From: Taxillus chinensis | Taxonomy: Eukaryota; Streptophyta; Magnoliopsida; Santalales; Loranthaceae | Length of the DNA: 64,000 nucleotides | NCBI GenBank assembly: GCA_023512835.1 | Contig: JAKCVP010000375.1 | Location: 62,001-126,000 of the forward strand | Direction: 5' to 3' | Shown: in pieces, positions 1 through 11,500 of the stretch | Layout: each line of letters starts with the position of its first letter | Position numbering within the stretch: position 1 is the first letter of the stretch | Notes under the pieces: model-generated | The model's input: the letters and a program-made list of their open reading frames with translations, nothing else | The model's database searches: none | Told to the model about the DNA's origin: nothing | Program-made: the position numbers and the translations under genes

Positions 1-356
1 TCAACGCGCCTTACCCGCGAGTCTGTTATTCAAATCGTCGCTTCGGAGGTGGGGCGCGCACACCGCGTGGATCTGCGTAAGCCGGACATTGTAATCTGTG
101 TCGAGAAGTGTACCAGGGTAAAGTTGGGATGGGCGTTGTGCCGGGCGCAGAATACGAGGCGCTGCGGCGGTTTAATTTGGCGGAGATTGTTGCGCCTACG
201 CCGTTGCCTAGAGGGGAGGGATGGGGTCGCAGATGGAGGTGGAGGTGCTGGAGTGGAAAAAGGAAGGAAGGAGGGGAGAGGGGGAGGGGGATATGGTTGT
301 TGATCAAGGGACGAGTGCAAATGCTGTGGATGTTCAGGCTGGAACTGGGCAAGTGA
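1..356 (+). CDS. TAN1: THUMP-domain tRNA acetylation cofactor (TAN1/THUMPD1-like), 3' part only, frame-broken
   Basis: The start lies outside the window. Reading from base 1 gives a segment ending the THUMP domain: LTRESVIQIVASEVG, then HRVDLRKPDIVICVE. At about base 105 the reading frame must shift to continue with VYQGKVGMGVVPGAEYE and LRRFNLAEI. Together these match the end of Tan1/THUMPD1, where the pattern is HxVDLKxPDxxIxVEV, GMxVV and a YNLAEI-like end. Tan1 acts with the Kre33/NAT10 acetyltransferase to make N4-acetylcytidine in tRNA Ser and Leu. The break is two surplus bases (106-107, AA) or one missing base; no GT...AG pair can explain it. After LAEI this frame stops at 356, but its tail is Trp/Arg-rich and unconvincing. 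Another frame, open after 211 and ending at 386-388, gives a typical acidic disordered tail, so a second shift is possible. Homology is by motif recall only. Confidence 0.68.
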
Positions 357-389
357 GCACTGAAGCTGAAGCTGAATCTGCGGCGTGAA

Positions 390-808
390 AGGGCTCCAAG
401 ACAGCTGCCACGGTTTGTACTGTATTCCATTGTAGGGCGAGAAGCTACACAGCCAAAAGGAACGAAAAGCTGCACAAGCAGAAGGAACAAACAGTAAAAG
501 CGAGTCATGGCTGCAGTCATATTACACGAATCACTCATCGTCGATCCTTGGACATAGATTCTTATGAGGTTAGGTGAGCTTCCACATCGAAACGCGACGC
601 GCGTGATCTGATGGCAGCACACGCAACGTCAAGGCGTCGGATGTGTGCTACCTACATTAGCAGACGGCTTTCGCAATCATCTACCTAACTGTATCTGCAT
701 CTTCATCTGCTTCCCTTTGCATCGTCAAGAGGCTCGTGCAAGCTATCATCTAGCTGTGGTAACCACGCCAGCATCACCAAAAAGAGAGGGCTAATCAACA
801 ACCCAGAA
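390..808. other. Convergent 3' intergenic region, no gene seen
   Basis: This lies between the end of the TAN1-like gene (+) and the end of eIF2A (-), so it should hold the 3' untranslated regions of both. Reading frames crossing it are short or compositionally odd, and I support none of them. Confidence 0.6.
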
Positions 809-3107
809 TCAACCTTCCAACTTGTTGATCTCAGCCTTGACACTCTCTTCCGTCTTAATCTTGCTGACCTGGCTCAGCTCAAGCTGCTCTCCTCTCGCCT
901 GTCGCATCTTCAAATCTTCAATCGCACGCAGCTTCTTGTTAAGAGCCCGCAGCTTCTTCGCAACCTCACTGTCGCCAGTATCACCCTCCGCAGGCGCAGC
1001 AGCAGCAGCTGGTGCAGCAACTGGTGCAGCGGCCGCATTGAGCTTACTCTTTGCAGGCGCCGCTGCATTCTGCTGCTGCTCCCTCGGCTTTCCAGGGGCA
1101 CCGGCTGATCCATTGTTTGGCTTGGGCTGCCGGCTGGCTTCGCGGTTGCGCTGGGCGTTGGCGGGCGGTGCACCGTCGCCATTCGCCTGTTGAGGCTTGC
1201 GCTTCGCTTGCTGTGGTGCTTCGCCGTTCTTCTGAAGACCGTCTGGTGGTGCTACGCCACCCTCCTTCTCTGCTGCTTCTTTCGCCTTTTTCGCTTCACG
1301 CTTCTTCTTATTCTTCAATGCTGCCTTGGACAGCTGCGAGTCATCACCGTCCTGGGGTGTGAGGCTGACACCACCACCAGGTGCTGCACCGGGCGGCAGA
1401 GGAGCGTCGGCGACCTTCTCAGCACCAGGCACGACACGTCTTCCGCCGGGGCGAGACGCAAAGGGCGAGCTTTGGAGACCATTCGATGAGATTGTGTTGT
1501 TCGTGTACGCCATACCTCCCTCGTCTTCTCTCTTGAAAGCCAGAGGTGTAGAGGTACCCCGCGCGCCCGGGGGACGATAAGCTCCAGCAGGCTTCGAAGG
1601 AGTCTTGACCGTTGCAAGGTATGCAGTCACGGACGGGTGAGGCTCTGGCGTTGGTGGGACCTGATTGGGTAGGGGGTGCTCGGATGGGTGCTGAGGCCGC
1701 CATTCCACATGGTACAGCTCATTGATCTCCTCGTTGTACATCAACTTGCCAGTGACGTGCCAGATACGGAGACCATTGTCGACACGAAGTCTTGGAGATG
1801 TCGTCGCCGTCAAAATGTGTTGACCGTCTGGACTCCACTCGCAGACACTGGCATTAGAAGCCTCAATTGTGCAGACCTTGGCGTAATCCTTCTGGAGATC
1901 GTAAATGTCCATCTGGCCAGCCAAGTTTCCAAAGCCAGCTACGAGGACGAACCGACCATGTGGAGAGAAGAGTATGGTATTCCTTGGACCCAGGTTGAAG
2001 TTGTGTACTGCAATGGCACGCTCATTGAAGATGGTCGTCTTCGCGGGCATGTATCCATAGACGACACCAAACTCCTTTGATGCGGGCGACCACGTGACAT
2101 CATGAATAGGGCCCTCTTTGTCTGCATGGAATAATGTTTAGACACAAGTGTGCGTCACAAGTCAATAATGGGGTTCGGCGAACGTACCAAGCTGGATGCG
2201 GGAATCAAAACCGCCGCTGGCGCTCAAAATATACATGTTCGACTCTCCATAGTAAGAGCGGTTGCTCTTGTCAACATCCACAGAGGCCAGAACGATCAAG
2301 CTTGTACCAAGGCTGTTCCACTTCAGCTGGACCTTGTCACCCTTGAAGAAGGTCTTCTGCGACACGGGCGCGGCAAAGCTAGGAACATTGAAGACCTTGA
2401 CGGAGGCTGGTTGACCCTGTGACGCTTGTCAGTGTTGCAGCTCAAACTTGTACCCTATTCTCAGAAAATCCTCCGTACCTTTCGCTCAGGGACAAACACT
2501 GCAACGGAGTGGTTTTTCCCCGGGCTGATTGCAAAATCCGTGACACCCTCGACACGCAGGTGGTTCCACACCTGCGCCAGGTTACCACTCTGATAGAATT
2601 GGACCTCGTTGGTGACGACGCGAGCACAGTAGCTCTCATCGGATGTATACTGCAAATTCCACCCGGTCTGACTCTTTTGTACAAACTGACCAACGACGCC
2701 GGCATCTGCGTTTTGGGTTTGCCAAACTTTCAGGTTCTTGACAGCGTTGCCCTCTTCGTCCTTGCTCGGTCGCTGCCATGTAATAATATATGTACCGAGG
2801 GGAGAGAATCCCAGTTCGTAGACATTAGCAGCGGGGATGCTGGCCACCGGCTGGCCGTTTGTGGGGTCGATGACATTCACTCTGTGAGACGGGGTGAGCA
2901 AGCAAAGCTCGCAGGAGGCTTGTGTGCGAGTATGCAGACGTACTGATCTGGAGAAGCCCAAGCGAAGAAGCGGCCATCAGGCGAGTAGGAAAGGCAGCGG
3001 TAGTTGCCCAACTGTTTCGCAAAGTTGTCGAGTGGAGAGTAGACGGGAGCCGCGTCCAACAATCCTACACCTCCAAGCGAGCGGAACGCAAGTTGCGTGC
3101 GGGCCAT
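809..3107 (-). CDS. Eukaryotic translation initiation factor 2A (eIF2A), 4 exons
   Basis: eIF2A is a cytoplasmic initiator-tRNA binding factor used in non-canonical initiation. It has an N-terminal WD40-like beta-propeller and a charged C-terminal tail. Exons, in transcript order, are 3107-2944, 2881-2479, 2416-2188 and 2121-809. All introns are GT...AG (62 nt at 2943-2882, 62 nt at 2478-2417, 66 nt at 2187-2122) and the junctions keep the frame, e.g. WASPDQ/VNVIDPT and IQLD/KEGPIHDVTWSP. The product is 702 residues, close to yeast eIF2A (642). Diagnostic stretches are KEGPIHDVTWSP followed by FGVVYGYMPAK and FNLGPRNTILFSPHGR. Residues from about 450 are low-complexity, rich in Ala, Lys and Gln, then end in KKLRALNKKLRAIEDLK, the conserved helical tail. 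The start ATG opens MARTQLAFRS. Identity is firm and the exon junctions are hand-derived. Confidence 0.93.
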
Positions 3108-3852
3108 GACTAGTGAAAGTAATAGCTAAACGAAAACTGGCGGTTCCGTAGGGGCTTGTTGTGATCTCTTGCGCGAGGGGGAATTTTGCGAGTATGCGAG
3201 TAGTAGACCGCTCAGCTAGTGCGGAAAGTTGCTGCTTTGTCTTTTTGGCGGAATTGTGGGCGGGGCGCTGTGCGCTGGCAGTGAGCACTACTCGAACCAA
3301 CAGGGACGCAGGAGGGAGGAGACGAGGATTGAGGAGTAAGGGCGAGGGGGAGGGCGGTAGGAGCGTGGAGGACAAGAGGAAGGAAAAGAAGAGTAACGAG
3401 ACAAATGCGCGCCTGATTGAAAGCCCCGGCGGGCGACGCACGTCCACGGCAGCGCTGAGTCTGACGCAAAGCCTTGGCAGCCGCCGGCCTACGCGGACAA
3501 CGGACCACGGACAGCGCAGGCTCACATGCGCGCACGTGTAGACTTGAATTCGCTGCAGTAGCCCCACCACTCCTTTCATCACCGTGACGGTCTTGGTCGA
3601 GAGATGGTGATTCCATTCAAGCTTGTGCACTTGTTGCCGCGTGCACGTCAGAAGCCAGCTAAATAGCCAAGCATGCCCCGGTGCTGCTGCAGCCCAACTG
3701 CCGTCCGCTAACTCGTGTAGACCCAATAATGCTGAAATGTCGTTTCGTCGTTGCTGATACATGGATGGAATACTAAAAGGGTTGCAAAGCTCTCCAGGAG
3801 CAGTGATGCTCATTCCCAGGCCGTCACGTCATCAAGCTCGTCCTCTGCCTAC
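3108..3852. other. eIF2A 5' region and downstream region of the next gene
   Basis: Holds the eIF2A promoter and leader and, nearer 3852, the 3' side of the low-complexity gene on the same strand. A 278-codon minus-strand frame covers it, but it overlaps the eIF2A start and has a Ser/Arg/Leu-biased sequence without a recognisable domain, so I treat it as non-coding. Confidence 0.55.
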
Positions 3853-4829
3853 CTACTTCCCTTGCTCGAAGGGAAAGCTCCCCAAGTTGCGCTCGCCGGT
3901 GAGGTGCATGCCGCCGGGTGTCGTATTGTTGAAAGAGCCACTCATAATTTGCTCTGCCTGCTCCGTCCCAGTCATGCTTTGTCGCGGCGCATGCCCTTGG
4001 TAGTGGCCATGGAATGGCTCACCTGCACCTGCATCGTAGGCAGGGCCATCGACCATCCGGACGTCTCGCGGGGTTGTCGGCGTATCGCGGATATAAGGAA
4101 GCACGTTGTTGTTGCGGCTACCAAATGCACCACTCTGGCGCTGTGGGGTGCGAGGCCCGCCCATACTGGAGATTGGCCCAGACACGGTGCTGCCGGCGCC
4201 CTCACCAAAGCCGACAAGACTGCCGTCACCGCCCTCTGAGAAGCCGCCGACACTACTAGTATCCATGTTGGTGTCCATGTCTTGATCTTGGTCCTCGCTC
4301 ATCTTGTCGGTCGCAGCATCATACATGTCACTGCCACTTGCCCAGGTAGTCCGGCCACCGATGCTGCCAGTGGCACTTGCGCTGCCGACGGTGCTGCGCT
4401 CCTTGAGGTATGCCGAAGCTGGCGGTGGCGGGGCATCGAAGTAGCCATGGGGCGTAGTCGCGGATGCACCAGGAGGTAGGCTGGCATTGGAGTTCTGTCG
4501 GACAGTGTGCGCGCGCTCAAGGCCTGGGAGTCGAGAGATGCGATCGGCACGCTCCGCATCAGCATTATCTGTGTTTATATCGGAGGTGGCTGTCTGTAGA
4601 CGAGAGTGTGCATGGTGGTGATGAGGATGACCCCGATGTCCGTCCTTGATGGCGACCGTGGACAATTCTGACATGGAAGTTGTGCCTGAATTGGGAGTTC
4701 CTCTGCGTGTCATTGGTTAGAAGAGTTACCCCTTGTACAGGAGCTAGCGGCAGGTACGAACGGAATTTCTGACGGAGTGACCGGATCAGAGGGTGGTGGG
4801 GGAAGGTTGATTAGAGTAGGAGTCGACAT
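3853..4829 (-). CDS. Low-complexity protein of unknown function, 2 exons
   Basis: I do not recognise this gene. The preferred model starts at 4829 (MSTPTLINLPPPPSDP) and splices 4730 to 4685, removing a 44-nt GT...AG intron with a good CTAAC branch site. The join reads SSCTRG/TTSMSELSTV. A 62-nt alternative (acceptor 18 bases further on) is also in frame. The product is about 310 residues and looks disordered: a His-rich patch (HPHHHHAH), Pro/Ala runs, an acidic Asp/Met stretch (SEDQDQDMDTNMDTS), Gly-rich segments, and a less biased end (MHLTGERNLGSFPFEQGK) that may be the conserved part. No membrane segment or enzymatic motif was seen. The long open frame argues for a real gene. It could be a nuclear or regulatory protein, but nothing in the sequence proves that. 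Confidence 0.6.
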
Positions 4830-5589
4830 GTCGATTGTTTGAAGGTATAGCTCTGGTTTCGTATGACGACGGCGAGGCGGATGGGAGACGGAAGGTGAAG
4901 GATAGCTTCTTGGAGGTCGGCGTGTGCTTCCAGGTGGAGCAAAAAGATTAAGTCTTGCTGCGGTGACGTTGAGAAGAGAGGTGGGTACGGGACGACAAAC
5001 TGCGGCGGCGACGGTGGAAGGGTGGGTATCGTTGAAATCTGCAAGTGAGAGCAGAAAGACAAAGGAGGTCAGTGTTTGGAGGAGGCGGAGTGAGGAAGTG
5101 GGAAAGGCCAAGGAAGGAGGAAAGGCTACGCAGGCAGGCTGGCAGGCTGGCAGGTCAGGTACTTTTCTTCTGCTTGTCGACGACTGCAGGCGGGCTGGTA
5201 CCTACCTACCTACTCGTGCTACTACTAACGCGGCTGCTTGGGTTGCAGGTGGTGGTGGAGAGCAAGAGTGACGCAGCTCCCCCCACCCTCTCGTGTGTCC
5301 AGCTGCGCCAGACCCTGAGGATCGGCCAGCGTGGCCGTTGTCCGGGGCGCCTTGGGGACGGAGGGGCGGGGCCGTGGGGGGCCTCGACGCCGATCCTCAG
5401 ACGCTTGCGTCGAATGTCATCCAACTGCTACGCCCACCCGTCATCTCTACTGCTTCAAAGGTATTGTACCAACGATAGAGCGTCGTAAAATGCATTCGTC
5501 ACAGATCATCGTTATCTTCTATGTGCAAGCCCCACCCAACGCCTGACAACTGCCGTTTGCCTTTCCTGAAACTCCATGCCCTTGCAAAC
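4830..5589. other. Intergenic region with short tandem repeats
   Basis: Lies between the start of the low-complexity gene and the stop codon of the Pol epsilon gene, both on the minus strand. In the direction of transcription it is pyrimidine-rich, as fungal promoters and leaders often are. It holds a short direct repeat of CAGGCTGG units (5131-5156) and a run of TACC words (about 5200-5213). No gene is supported. Confidence 0.6.
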
Positions 5590-8500
5590 TCAGACGGCGC
5601 TGGCGATGCACTCCTCGACCATCGTAAACCTGTAATACCCAGCAACTCGTCCGTACACCTTCAACTTGTTCATCATCTCGTCCTTATGCACCGTCTCGAT
5701 CCACTCGCCTGCGCACGAGCAATGCTCCATGAATTCGTTGGTCCTCAGCCGGGCACACTTGCTGCACTTGAGGTCCTGTGTGCACCACCGCATCACCATC
5801 CGTTGCACATCCGCCACTAGCCGCTCCTGGATCTCCAACTGCGAGTACGTGTTCTGGCACCCCGGGCAGCTCCATTGAGGCTGCGTCTCCGCCGTCTCCG
5901 CCGGTCGCTCTCCCGCTGCAATCCCATCGTCATCACGACACAGGTCAAGATCGCGGATCATGCTGCACTCATTGCACACCAATTGCGGCACCTTGAGGCT
6001 CGTGCTGGGGTTGACAAATTGTCCGTCGCTGCTGAATTCGCGCACGTCGAATAGCGCGAGAAGGTTTTTGCGCAGCATCCGTACTTCCAGGTTGATGCTC
6101 TTGTCCAGACTCAGCACTTGCATAATCGTCTTGACCAGTTGAAGCGCAGGGTTCTGCAATTTGAGATGTGAGCCTGCTCGAGACGGAAACTGGTAATCCG
6201 ACTCCAGCTCTGGGTGCAGCATCTCTGCCTTTTGTCTCCTGATTAATTGCACCACTTGTTTCTGGAGTGGCTTCGCGTATGTGTCCTTGAGAACCGTCGT
6301 CTGTTTCCCGGGCTCTTCCTCCGTCAGACTTTGGAACGGAAGCTGTGTCGCTCTCGGCACCCCTTCAATTTGCTGTGGCCTTTTACGACCATGCATCAGC
6401 TCAATGAAATCTACCACTTGATCGTGGAAGACATTCTGGAGCGGTCTGGGTAAGAAGTCTTGCATCTGCCAATGCATGATGCACTCAAGCGGTTGCTCAT
6501 CAGCCGCCATCACCTCTTGACAGCCCTTTCCTCCGTAGTTGAACTCATCGTACCAGATAAGGTAATCCCAGTACTCTTTGACGTCCAGATCCAGGAACAG
6601 AAATAGAGGTTTGGCTTTGATTGTCTTGAGAATGTACTGACTGTATGCGTAAGCATTGCCTACCTCGGCCTTTGTCGTCTGAAGCAGCAGTCGATTCTGG
6701 TTTGCAAACACAATGTTGGATCCCACACGTCGACAGTCAGCCATGAGCTGCTGAAACGTCTTCTTCGACATGACCTGTACATAGTAGTGTAGAGCACGAT
6801 CGTACAGGAACGAGTCTGGGCTTTCTACCCATCGCACGAGATGTTGCACCATGACATCTGCCATTTCGCTGCCACTGCACGCCTCAGTGTGCCACTGTTT
6901 GACTAGATCGCGGAGAATGCGGATGCCAGCCGACGCAAACGTATTGTCGGCATGCATGACCAGTCCAGCGTCCACGCCAGCTTCATCAGCAGCCGGGTTG
7001 AAGGACACCGAGTCACTGCCTTCAAGGTCGTTGATCAGCGACGAGGTCAGGATGCTGTTGATCATGAGATTTTTCACGTCGACGTCAATGCACACGGTCG
7101 AATATGTTCCGGGAGTGTTGACCAAGGGCATATCAACACCTTCCATGGGCCCGAGAATGTCGTCCTTTTCGTAACCTGCATGATCGGGCCGAGGCGCAGA
7201 TGACCACCAAAGCACGACATTCTCTCTTTGCAAGCGTCGAGCCAGTGCAATGTCGATCAGATATCGAGGGTCGTCGCGCTCCATGTTGCAAAGCGGCACA
7301 TTTCCATATCTTGCAAGCTCCATCATGTGAACTAGCCATGATCCAAGATCCAGGTATCGAGCGACGAGTCGCTGTGCAACAAATGTCTGCCATTGCAAGG
7401 ATGGGAATCGCTTGTCAGAATCGTCAACCTTTAGTGTCAGCGTCGGAAACTCTGCCAAAGCTGGAACGTCCTGCCACAAAGGCCTGTGCTGAGTCGATTG
7501 CACGACAAGCATGTGCGGAGTGGTAACTTCTGTGCGGATTTTCTTGACAATGTCTGCAAGTTGAAGATGAGCCTTTCTCGCCGTATTCACTTGCGACGTC
7601 GTGAAATGTAGCTCTTCCTGATACTCGAAAATGTTCGCGAGGACGTCGCTCTCTTTTCGCTCAGCGTAGCCATCGCTGTACAGCCTGTCGACGCCTGGAA
7701 GTCCTTGAATGTCTCTCGTCGGATTCACTACGATGATGTTGGCCTGATCCCTCGCCGACGAGAAGAGCGCAAATATTTGGCGCTCTCCTACAGCGACATG
7801 GTAGAGATAGAGGTAGCTAACAGGGAACGCTGACAAATATGGGTTCTCAGGTGCCAGATGCTTCAGCATTGACAGATCGAACCCTTTGTCGAGACCCTTT
7901 CCAAGAACACCTCGCTGAGTTGCGTCAAACGTACAGCTGTTGCCAAGCTCCAGAATTGCTCGTACGTTCAGCGGCAATTGAGTTTCGTAGATTCCCTCGA
8001 CAGATGGGTGGTTGAAGAGAGCGGTCAATTTGCTCGATTCAGTAATGTACGTCTGTTCTGACATGACCATCTTGAACAAGTGTATCGAAGTGTGACCATT
8101 GGGCAGTGTATGGTTCACCTTTTCGACCGAGCAGCCTGGAATGTCCACGTCCGGAAGAGCGCCGTCCTTTAGGTTTAAGAAAAGTTGGCGAGGCACCACG
8201 ACTTTGATGGTCTGAATCTTGTTGTCAATTAGGACAAAAGCTCGCACTTCTCCGGGAGTGTCAGTCGGCCGCAGCTGGAGGATTTGCCATGTGCTGGTGT
8301 ACAATAGCTCTGCCTGGTTGCGAAACATGCTACCAATGCCGTCTGTGGCATCGGGTCGCTTCTCTCCAAAAAGTTGTCGCCGGCGCTTTCTTGCTTCACG
8401 CTGAATCTTCCACTTCTGCTTCTGGTACTGCAGCCAGCCACGGTAGTCTGAATGTAGATCTGGCATCTTTGGGGGTAATGCTGCATACGGGTTTGTGGGT

Positions 8501-11500
8501 GCAACCGCTGGCTCTGGTGACTTGCGCTTGTTGCTCATCTTCGATACTGTGCCTCGCATGGGTGGCTTTGGGCCTTTTGAACCGCCAAAGTCTTCCAGAT
8601 CGACGACTGCAGACTTCTGCGCATTCGGCGCAATTTCTGTCAGCGTCCTCTTATCGAACAAGTCGGTCATTTTCTTCTGCTGAAACTTGTCGTTCTTATT
8701 CCGCACTCGACGCTCGAGCCAATCTGGGTGTGCTACACGTGGCACGGGATTAGGGAGCTTCTGCAGGGCCGCAGGAATGGTGATTAACTTTTGAATGACT
8801 GATCCGAGACGCTCAATGTAGTAGTCCCAGTCGAGCACGGTTCTTGGATCCATGTCTCCGGGGTCCTCCTTCAGCCATTTCCTCAGGAAGAAGCTCTTGA
8901 TCTGCTCGTCGGCCGAGAAAATGGCGACTGGAATCGCGCGTTCGGTGACGGGTGCGTTTCTGGGCCGTGACGCAATAATGTACTTGCAATTGAGGCCTTT
9001 ATCCTTGACCATACCTTCACCCAAGAACTCGCCCAGGCGCTTTGCAGTGGTGATGGCTGTGGACTTTTGCGCGCCATACTCTGCGAGAGTCTTGGTCATG
9101 CTCTTGTTCTCGCAAATGAGATCAATAAGTTCCTCATCTGCAAGGGTTGCGCCCTTCCCATATAAGATGTCAAGCCACTCGTTTGCGACGCCCGCAACGG
9201 CATCGTACGTCTCCTTCAAGGTCGACCCCTCCAGGAAGAACTTGAAGATGGCTGTCTGGAAAATCTTGACGAGTTTCAACTCTCCTCTGCGCTTGACTTC
9301 GAAGCCCTTAAGCTCCGCCAAGCTTCCGTCATGGTTGAAAACGGCGTAGCGCTTCTTCAGATTCCTGTCCTCTTCCTTTGATGTGGGGAGGATCATCGCC
9401 TTGTAGGGACCGTCGACTTCGAAGAAGATGGTATTGTCGCTGTGTGTCTCGTACCGGAACGTCTTTGGATCCACCAGTGTCTGGTATTGGTGGTTTGTAA
9501 ACTTCTCGTGGACGACGTGATTCAACATGGCACAAGGATACGAAACATTGAGCTTCTTGCCGTTCTTCATCTTGAAGGAGAAGTTCTCGGGGAACGTTGC
9601 GGGAAGCATGCACCAGATACCATCAGTATCCAGCTCCAGAGGTCTGCCCAGTCGCTCGACTAGCTGACGAGCCATTTGAATGATACGGGCTCCAGTCAGA
9701 CATGTGACACCAGCCATCTCCATGGAAAACCAGCGCGATCCCTTTCTCATCACGTAGCCATAGAAACTGTTCAAGATAACCTTGTGTGCAAGTTGTAGCG
9801 AGTCGAACAGGACAATCATCTTCTTCGCCTCGTCGATTTCATACTGGGATGCGCCCGAAGACTTCAGCGCTTCCGTCTTGCCTTTCCAAACTTTCTGCTG
9901 GCCCTTGAAGTCATACCGACGATCGCGAAAGTCCTTCACCGTGTCAACGTAGAACGGATTTTCTCGTTGACAGATAATAGCTTCACGTTCAATGGTAGTC
10001 GCATCGTGGATCTTGTGATAGATTTTCTTTGAATAGTCCTGGAGGCGCTTCTTGATCATTGCGGCTTGATCGTCAAGTGGGAGGTCCTGAAACGCCCTCG
10101 GAGGATCGAATGGTCGCTTGCCAGGGAAGCGTTCGTTTTCCAGAGCATGTCGAATCATTTTGTATTCGTCCTTCTTTGCTGGCAGGTATTCTCCACGCCA
10201 TGCCCATGGTAGTCTTCGGTCGCATGTCTTCCCAGGTCTGTTGAAGTCACATGCAGCGCAGTCAGATTCCTTGATCATGGAGTCGGGCTGCAATCTATTA
10301 GTTGTCATGATGTTAGGATACATGGACGCGACGTCCAGATGGTAAATCAGCGGGCGTTCTTCGCGATTTGGCGTTCGCTTCAAGTTGTTCAATCGCTCCA
10401 CGATCTGAGCCTTGACTTCGTCGTAGTTTTCTATGTCTTCCATCGACTTCTTTTCCTCGACAGTGATGCAGAACCTCAGAGCGTTGTCGAGATCTCCTAG
10501 CAGCTCATCGATTGCGGTCGGATCCACAGCAAATTTTGTGGGAATGTCTGCCCGGAAGACACCTGCTTCAATACTTTCGACGTGGCCACCGACATAGGTT
10601 TCAGACTCAAGCAGATGCCCCTCCCAGAAGTCTTCTCTGGGCGGCTTATGTTTGTTGGGCAGGACAATTTCTTTCTTGTACGCCTGGACCATGAGCAGCA
10701 TTTCGCAAAGGGTACCAGTTCCCTTTCTGAGAGTGTCGTCCGGTCCGAGCGGAATGATTGTACACAGCGAGAAAATGAAGGGGTGGACGTATTTCATGTA
10801 CAGGTAGTACGTTGCTACGGCGTCGGAGACCGAGTATTCTGCCAGCGTCTGAGGTCGCTCCGCAGCGTAGGGGGTCATGAGTTCCGGGTCCAATTCGTCC
10901 GGATCGTAACCCAATTTTGCAGTGGTGACAGCCTTCAGACCACGAGATCCTTGTGGGAGATAGGAGTCTCGATTCACCCAGGCGAAAGCGTCCATGTGCG
11001 CACAGTAGTCTGAGTGGTAGATGTCTTCGCTGTTCTTCCTGAAGCCAATCTCGCGATACATGTCAATACCACAGACACTAGCTCGGGCTTCTACAAAGGG
11101 CCAATCGAAGAAGTCACCGTTGTATGTGGCAATAACCGTCGGCTTGGCCTCTTTGATGTGCTCGAAGAACCGCTCGAGAACACCTCGCTCATCGGGTTCG
11201 TTGAAGATCATAAAAGGGCCAGGATATTCTGGCTTTGGCGTATAGTCAAAGTCCGCAATGTCTTCAGAAACAATCTCACGATTTGTGATGAGAAATCCTT
11301 GTCCATCGATCATGTACGAAATCATCATGACTTGGTCGATTGCAGCGTCTGGGAACTTCAGTGGGAGTTTTGTCGTTTCAATATCAAAGGCCATCACCAC
11401 GGGATCAGGTCTCTGCACTCTCTCTTCGATGCACGACAGTGAGATAGTCCCATGTTTGGCTTCGACGTTGAACCACCTTCCAACGCGAATGTCCTTGTCA

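Noticed and set aside
26..622. 198-codon minus-strand frame at the left edge
   Set aside because: It is antisense to the TAN1-like homology and has a Pro/Ser/Arg-biased, domain-free translation.
2977..3813. 278-codon minus-strand frame upstream of eIF2A
   Set aside because: It overlaps the eIF2A first exon in another frame and looks like translated promoter and leader sequence.
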